This document shows positions 14,841 through 18,938 of a DNA stretch of 18,938 bases, piece after piece; position 1 is the first letter of the stretch, and each line of letters starts with the position of its first letter. The notes under the pieces are model-generated. The model had not been told where the DNA came from. It ran no database searches and saw nothing but the letters and a program-made list of their open reading frames with translations. The DNA comes from an uncultured Oscillospiraceae bacterium (lineage in GTDB: Bacteria; Bacillota; Clostridia; Oscillospirales; Acutalibacteraceae): positions 1 to 18,938 of the forward strand of contig UQLR01000027.1 in NCBI GenBank assembly GCA_900541975.1, given 5' to 3'. Made by a program: the position numbers and the translations under genes.

Positions 14841-15086
14841 ATGGACACAAGAATTGCCCTAATCGGCATACTGGTCGAAGACAAACAGTCCACGGAACAA
14901 ATGAACCGGCTGCTTTCTGACTTTGGGGATTATATTGTAGGCAGAATGGGTATTCCCTACCGACAAAAAAATGTAAACGTTATAAGCGTCGTGGTCGACG
15001 CACCCGGCGATATCATCAGTGCACTGTCCGGCAAACTGGGTATGCTGCCCGGCATTACCACCAAAACGGTATATTCCAAAAAATAA
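14841..15086 (+). CDS. TM1266-family iron-only hydrogenase system regulator
   Basis: This 81-residue protein matches the small TM1266-type regulators found beside [FeFe]-hydrogenase maturation genes. It is a single ferredoxin-like (ACT/NikR C-domain-like) fold: strand RIALIGILVED (4-14), helix to about 27, the conserved GDYIVGRMGIPYR (29-41), strand VNVISVVVDAP (45-55), then helix and GMLPGITTKTVY (67-78). There is no DNA-binding domain, so its mode of action is unclear. The ATG at 14841 has AAAGGAGG 7 bases upstream; the open frame extends upstream through the terminator but has no start with a good binding site. It is 14 bases from hydE. Confidence 0.9.
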   Translation: MDTRIALIGILVEDKQSTEQMNRLLSDFGDYIVGRMGIPYRQKNVNVISVVVDAPGDIISALSGKLGMLPGITTKTVYSKK

Positions 15087-15100
15087 GGCGGTGCAGATAA

Positions 15101-16144
15101 ATGCAGGCTCTGGTTGACAAGCTTTATAAACAACATATACTTACAGCGGATGAATTTCATCTGCTGCTTGCGCATTATCAGGATGCAAAGCTGTGCGAAT
15201 TTCTTTTTTCATGCGCGCGCGCTGTATCAAACATGCATTTTGGCAATAAAATTTACATACGCGGTTTGATAGAGATATCAAACTATTGCCAAAACAACTG
15301 TTATTACTGCGGCATCCGCGCAGGCAACCGCCATGTGCAGCGCTACAGGCTGTCAAAAGAAGAAATTTTGTCCTGCTGCCGGCAGGGGTACGCGCTTGGC
15401 TTCCGCACATTTGTCCTGCAGGGCGGCGAAGATCCCTATTATACCGACGATACGCTTTGTGAGATCGTCAGTGCAATCAAAGCAATGTATTCCGACTGCG
15501 CTGTGACACTCTCATTAGGTGAACGCACCCGGGAAAGCTATCAAAGGCTATATGAAAGCGGCGCAGACCGCTACCTGCTGCGGCATGAAACTGCTGACCC
15601 TTTGCATTATAGCAGGCTTCATCCAAAAAATTTGTCGCTTACAAAACGTATATCCTGCCTGTTTGATTTAAAGGAAATCGGTTACCAAACAGGGACCGGC
15701 TTTATGGTTGGTTCCCCATACCAGACAAATGCCACGCTCATACAGGATTTACTGTTTATTCAAAAACTGTCGCCCCAAATGGTAGGGATTGGGCCGTTCA
15801 TCCCACACACGCAAACGCCTTTTGCAAACAAGCCGCAGGGCAGCGTGCAGCTTTGTCTTTTTTTGATTGCCCTTTTGCGTTTGATGTTGCCAAACGCCCT
15901 GCTTCCGGCAACCACAGCGCTTGGTACGGCAGAGAAAAGCGGAAGATGCAAAGGAATTTTGGCAGGCGCAAACGTTGTGATGCCAAACTTATCCCCCATA
16001 TATCGCCGCGCGCAATATGAGCTGTACGACAACAAAATCAGCGCGGACGAGGAAGCTGCTGAAGGCCTTGCCCTGCTGAAAAAGCAGCTTGCCGGGATCG
16101 GGTACACCGTCGTAGTGGATCGTGGTGATTTTGAACCGACATAA
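15101..16144 (+). CDS. hydE: [FeFe]-hydrogenase H-cluster radical SAM maturase HydE
   Basis: HydE is a radical SAM enzyme that takes part in building the dithiomethylamine-bridged 2Fe subcluster of [FeFe]-hydrogenase. The radical SAM cysteines are C63-x3-C67-x2-C70 in ISNYCQNNCYYCG. The GGED motif (LQGGEDPYYTDD, about 106-117) and the C-terminal region ending near 347 fit a full-length protein. The optional second cluster site seen in some HydE near the C-terminus (C-x7-C-x2-C) is absent: the matching stretch KISADEEAAEG has no Cys. AAGGCGG lies about 9 bases before the ATG. BioB or PylB-like enzymes share the fold, but the neighbours settle the call. Confidence 0.95.
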   Translation: MQALVDKLYKQHILTADEFHLLLAHYQDAKLCEFLFSCARAVSNMHFGNKIYIRGLIEISNYCQNNCYYCGIRAGNRHVQRYRLSKEEILSCCRQGYALGFRTFVLQGGEDPYYTDDTLCEIVSAIKAMYSDCAVTLSLGERTRESYQRLYESGADRYLLRHETADPLHYSRLHPKNLSLTKRISCLFDLKEIGYQTGTGFMVGSPYQTNATLIQDLLFIQKLSPQMVGIGPFIPHTQTPFANKPQGSVQLCLFLIALLRLMLPNALLPATTALGTAEKSGRCKGILAGANVVMPNLSPIYRRAQYELYDNKISADEEAAEGLALLKKQLAGIGYTVVVDRGDFEPT

Positions 16145-16223
16145 ATTGCATGTATTATACAAATAGTATAAATTCACTTATATATACTTATAGAATAACT
16201 TTGACAGAAAGGAACGTCCGCTC

Positions 16224-17642
16224 ATGTATAACCCAAAATCTGAGAAAGCAGAAGAATTTATAGACCATCAGGAAATTTTGGATACGCTTGACTACGCAGA
16301 GAAAAATAAACAGAATTTACAATTGATTGAAAGCCTGATCCGGCGCGCAGAAGACTGCAAAGGTCTTACCCACAGAGAAGCCGCCGTTTTGCTGGAATGT
16401 AACCTGCCTGAACAAAATGAAAAAATTCTGAAACTTGCCAAAAAAATTAAGGAACGCTTTTACGGCAAGCGTATAGTCATGTTTGCACCGCTGTATCTGT
16501 CCAATTACTGTGTAAACGGCTGCGTATATTGTCCCTATCATCACCAGAACAGGCATATCTGCCGTAAAAAGCTCACGCAGGAGGAAATTCGCCGCGAGGT
16601 AATCGCGCTGCAAGACATGGGGCATAAGCGCCTGGCGCTCGAAACGGGGGAAGATCCTGTTAATAACCCGCTGGAATATGTGCTGGAAAGTATAGACACC
16701 ATTTATTCAATTCGGCATAAAAACGGTGCGATTCGCCGTGTAAACGTAAACATTGCCGCCACTACGGTGGAAAATTACAGAAAACTGAAAAACGCGGGAA
16801 TTGGTACATACATTTTGTTTCAGGAAACCTACCACAAGGAAAATTATGAAGCGTTGCATCCAACAGGCCCCAAGCATAATTATGCCTACCACACAGAGGC
16901 CATGGACCGCGCCATGCAGGGCGGTATTGACGACGTAGGCTGCGGCGTGCTGTTTGGGCTGAACATGTACCGTTATGATTTCACAGGGCTTTTAATGCAC
17001 GCAGAACATCTGGAGGCCATGTTTGGCGTAGGGCCGCATACAATCAGCGTACCACGTATCTGCCCGGCGGACGATATTGATCCTGAAAACTTTAAAAACG
17101 CCATTTCAGACGATATTTTTGCAAAAATTGTCGCTGTTATCCGCATTGCCGTTCCTTATACGGGTATGATTATTTCCACCAGAGAATCCCAGAGAAGCCG
17201 GGAACGCGTACTGGATCTGGGTATTTCACAGATCAGCGGCGCCTCGCGTACAAGCGTGGGCGGTTACTGCGAGCCAGAACCTGAGGAGGAAAACTCCGCC
17301 CAGTTCGACATCAGCGACAGGCGCACGCTCGACCAGGTTGTGAACTGGCTTTTAACACTGGGGTATATTCCCAGCTTCTGCACCGCCTGTTACCGCGAAG
17401 GCAGAACGGGCGACCGCTTTATGCGCCTTGTCAAATCCGGGCAAATTGCAAACTGCTGCCAGCCCAACGCCTTAATGACCTTAAAGGAATATCTGGAAGA
17501 TTACGCAAGCGAGCAAACCAGGCAAAGGGGCGAGCAGGTTATCCGGCGAGAGGTCGAAAAAATCCCCAATGTCAGGGTGCGTCAAATTGCAAAGGAATAT
17601 CTGCACCAGCTGCATAACGGAAAACGCGACTTTCGTTTTTAA
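16224..17642 (+). CDS. hydG: [FeFe]-hydrogenase H-cluster radical SAM maturase HydG
   Basis: HydG cleaves tyrosine to p-cresol and dehydroglycine and turns the latter into the CO and CN ligands delivered as an Fe(CO)2CN unit. The radical SAM cluster cysteines are C96-x3-C100-x2-C103 (NYCVNGCVYCPY). The C-terminal auxiliary cluster motif C386-x2-C389-x22-C412 is intact, which separates HydG from ThiH. Length is 472 residues, normal. AAAGGAA lies 9 bases before the ATG. It follows hydE by a 79-bp AT-rich gap with a small hairpin (TTATAC/GTATAA, 16155-16171) but no convincing promoter. In many genomes an aspartate ammonia-lyase gene sits at this point; it is absent here. Confidence 0.97.
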   Translation: MYNPKSEKAEEFIDHQEILDTLDYAEKNKQNLQLIESLIRRAEDCKGLTHREAAVLLECNLPEQNEKILKLAKKIKERFYGKRIVMFAPLYLSNYCVNGCVYCPYHHQNRHICRKKLTQEEIRREVIALQDMGHKRLALETGEDPVNNPLEYVLESIDTIYSIRHKNGAIRRVNVNIAATTVENYRKLKNAGIGTYILFQETYHKENYEALHPTGPKHNYAYHTEAMDRAMQGGIDDVGCGVLFGLNMYRYDFTGLLMHAEHLEAMFGVGPHTISVPRICPADDIDPENFKNAISDDIFAKIVAVIRIAVPYTGMIISTRESQRSRERVLDLGISQISGASRTSVGGYCEPEPEEENSAQFDISDRRTLDQVVNWLLTLGYIPSFCTACYREGRTGDRFMRLVKSGQIANCCQPNALMTLKEYLEDYASEQTRQRGEQVIRREVEKIPNVRVRQIAKEYLHQLHNGKRDFRF

Positions 17643-17663
17643 TTGCAATCGGCGCATTGCAAT
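17642..17663. repeat. Two copies of the palindrome ATTGCAAT
   Basis: ATTGCAAT occurs at 17642-17649 (overlapping the hydG stop codon region) and 17656-17663, separated by CGGCGC. Each copy is self-complementary, so together they can form an 8-bp hairpin with a 6-base loop in the hydG-hydF intergenic RNA, or a tandem DNA operator with 14-bp spacing. No T-run follows, so it is not a terminator. Confidence 0.6.
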
Positions 17664-17706
17664 CAGGCGGAAAAGGAAAACGAAAAAGGCAAAGGAGATG
17701 CATACC

Positions 17707-18897
17707 ATGACGCTCAATGAGACCCCCAGGGCCAGTCGCCTGCATATTGGTCTGTTTGGCAAACGCAACACGGGAAAATCTTCACTTGTAAACGCCCTGA
17801 CCGGCCAAAAGGTATCGCTTGTGTCAGATGTTGCCGGTACAACCACCGACCCGGTGTACAAGTCCATGGAAATCCACGGTATAGGCCCGTGTACATTTAT
17901 AGATACCGCCGGCTTTGACGATACGGGCAGCCTCGGAAATATGCGCATTGAACAGACAAAAAAAGCCATGGCGAAAACAGACATTGCCATTATGCTCTTT
18001 GCCGCCATGCCAGACCAGACCGAGCGCAGATGGCTGCAAATGCTTAAACAGCAAAATATCCCTGTCGTTACTGTTTTAAACAAACTGGACGTTCTCTCCG
18101 ATAACCAAATAATACTGGACGCCATAGAACGCCTTTGCGGTACAAGGCCGCTGCTTGTAAGCGCAAAAACGGGGCAAGGAATTGCACTGGTGCGACAAGC
18201 GCTGATAAACGCCCTGCCGGACGATTTTGGACAACGGAGCATTACAAACGACTTAGTGCAGGACGGAGATATCGTTGTACTATGTATGCCGCAGGACATT
18301 CAGGCGCCGCGCGGCAGGTTAATTTTGCCGCAGGTGCAGACTCTGCGCGAGCTTTTGGACAAAAAATGCCTGGTGCTGAGCGTAACCACGGACAAACTGT
18401 CGCAGGCGCTCCAGAGTCTTGTAAAGCCGCCAAAGCTGATTATTACAGATTCACAGGTGTTCAGAACGGTATATGAACAAAAGCCAAAGGAAAGCAAGCT
18501 TACCTCTTTTTCTACCCTGTTTGCACAGTACAAGGGTGATATTGACTATTTTGTAAAAAGTACAAAGGCGTTTGAAACGCTGTGTGCGCACTCCAAAATT
18601 CTGATTGCGGAAGCCTGTACACATGTACCGCTCAAAGAAGACATAGGCCGTGAAAAGCTGCCACGCCTGCTTCGGGCGCGTTTTGGTCAAAATTTGCAGA
18701 TTGATCATGTAAACGGCGCTGATTTTCCCGATGATCTGCGCAGCTACGCGCTTGTGATCCAGTGCGGCGCCTGCATGTTCAACCGAAAATACGTTCTGTC
18801 GCGCGTACAACAGGCAAAAGAACAGGGCGTGCCCATGTCTAACTACGGTGTGGTGCTCGCATATCTGACCGATATTCTGGATAAAATTGACTATTAG
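17707..18897 (+). CDS. hydF: [FeFe]-hydrogenase H-cluster maturation GTPase HydF
   Basis: HydF is the scaffold on which the 2Fe subcluster is assembled before transfer to apo-hydrogenase. An N-terminal Ras-like GTPase domain shows the P-loop GKRNTGKSS (18-26), G2 region GTTTDP (44-49), DTAG (66-69) and NKLD (125-128). A dimerisation domain follows. The C-terminal [4Fe-4S] ligands are C304-x-H306 and, after 46 residues, C353-x2-C356. Length is 396 residues. The ATG at 17707 gives the family's usual start (LNETPRA..RLHIGLFG) and has AAAGGAG 9 bases upstream; the ATG at 17698 abuts that site. It is 64 bases after hydG and the last operon gene in the window. Confidence 0.97.
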   Translation: MTLNETPRASRLHIGLFGKRNTGKSSLVNALTGQKVSLVSDVAGTTTDPVYKSMEIHGIGPCTFIDTAGFDDTGSLGNMRIEQTKKAMAKTDIAIMLFAAMPDQTERRWLQMLKQQNIPVVTVLNKLDVLSDNQIILDAIERLCGTRPLLVSAKTGQGIALVRQALINALPDDFGQRSITNDLVQDGDIVVLCMPQDIQAPRGRLILPQVQTLRELLDKKCLVLSVTTDKLSQALQSLVKPPKLIITDSQVFRTVYEQKPKESKLTSFSTLFAQYKGDIDYFVKSTKAFETLCAHSKILIAEACTHVPLKEDIGREKLPRLLRARFGQNLQIDHVNGADFPDDLRSYALVIQCGACMFNRKYVLSRVQQAKEQGVPMSNYGVVLAYLTDILDKIDY

Positions 18898-18912
18898 CAG
18901 CCAGGTACATAT

Positions 18913-18938
18913 AAAAAGGGCGCCTCCTGCGGCTTAAA
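18913..18938 (+). terminator. Possible left arm of a terminator after hydF, cut by window edge
   Basis: Sixteen bases after the hydF stop the sequence runs AAAAA then GGGCGCCTCCTGCGGC and TTAAA. A leading A-run before a GC-rich arm is the usual left half of a bidirectional intrinsic terminator. The other half would lie beyond the window, so this is only a guess. Confidence 0.35.

Noticed and set aside
14723..14920. Possible leader peptide starting at ATG 14723
   Set aside because: No Shine-Dalgarno precedes it, it does not stop before the terminator, and it has no run of regulatory codons; translational attenuation by it is not supported.
16145..16223. Separate promoter for hydG
   Set aside because: TATACT and TTGACA strings occur in the AT-rich gap, but no pair has proper spacing and order upstream of the start codon.
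17481..18299. 272-codon open frame on the minus strand
   Set aside because: It is antisense to hydG and hydF, whose motifs are complete; the product is Ser/Met/Val-rich without domain signs.

Overview
The window looks like a chromosomal segment of a strictly anaerobic Gram-positive bacterium of class Clostridia. The grounds are a group II ECF transporter module (ecfA1-ecfA2-ecfT) next to truA, a DUF5711-type membrane protein, CvpA, a zinc-ribbon Clp ATPase, AAGGAGG-type ribosome binding sites, and an [FeFe]-hydrogenase maturation operon. I see no insertion sequence, integrase, CRISPR array or phage gene. The genus cannot be fixed from the sequence alone.

Positions 1-310 (minus strand) hold a tRNA cluster, Gly(TCC)-Arg(TCT)-His(GTG), running off the left edge. 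Its promoter has a -10 box lying in the loop of a perfect 12-bp inverted repeat. Positions 354-13390 (minus strand) hold thirteen tightly packed genes that read, in transcription order: ruvC, ruvA, ruvB (Holliday-junction processing), glmM (cell-wall amino sugar), a class I SAM methyltransferase, ecfA1, ecfA2, ecfT (vitamin/metal uptake motor), truA (tRNA pseudouridylation), a DUF5711-type membrane protein, cvpA, pgsA (phosphatidylglycerol synthesis) and a ClpE/ClpC-like unfoldase. A promoter is visible before ruvC and a second candidate before cvpA. The genes are mostly housekeeping, and their order is a mosaic rather than one pathway.

From 13519 to 14465 there is a free-standing tRNA-Val(GAC) with its own promoter and a strong terminator, an 80-residue unknown gene on the plus strand, and a small predicted lipoprotein on the minus strand.

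Positions 14622-18897 (plus strand) form an [FeFe]-hydrogenase H-cluster maturation operon: a TM1266-family regulator, hydE, hydG and hydF. HydG and HydE build the CO/CN and dithiomethylamine parts of the 2Fe subcluster on HydF, which delivers it to the hydrogenase. The hydrogenase itself is not in the window.

The most interesting feature is the leader of this operon. A good promoter (TTGAAA-17-TATAAT) is followed by about 184 untranslated nucleotides that end in an intrinsic terminator just before the first Shine-Dalgarno. The segment 14691-14701 can pair either locally (14731-14738) or, over 11 bp, with the left arm and loop of the terminator. This is the layout of a transcription-attenuation switch. 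I do not recognise it as a known riboswitch class, so it is a candidate undescribed regulatory RNA for hydrogenase maturation.
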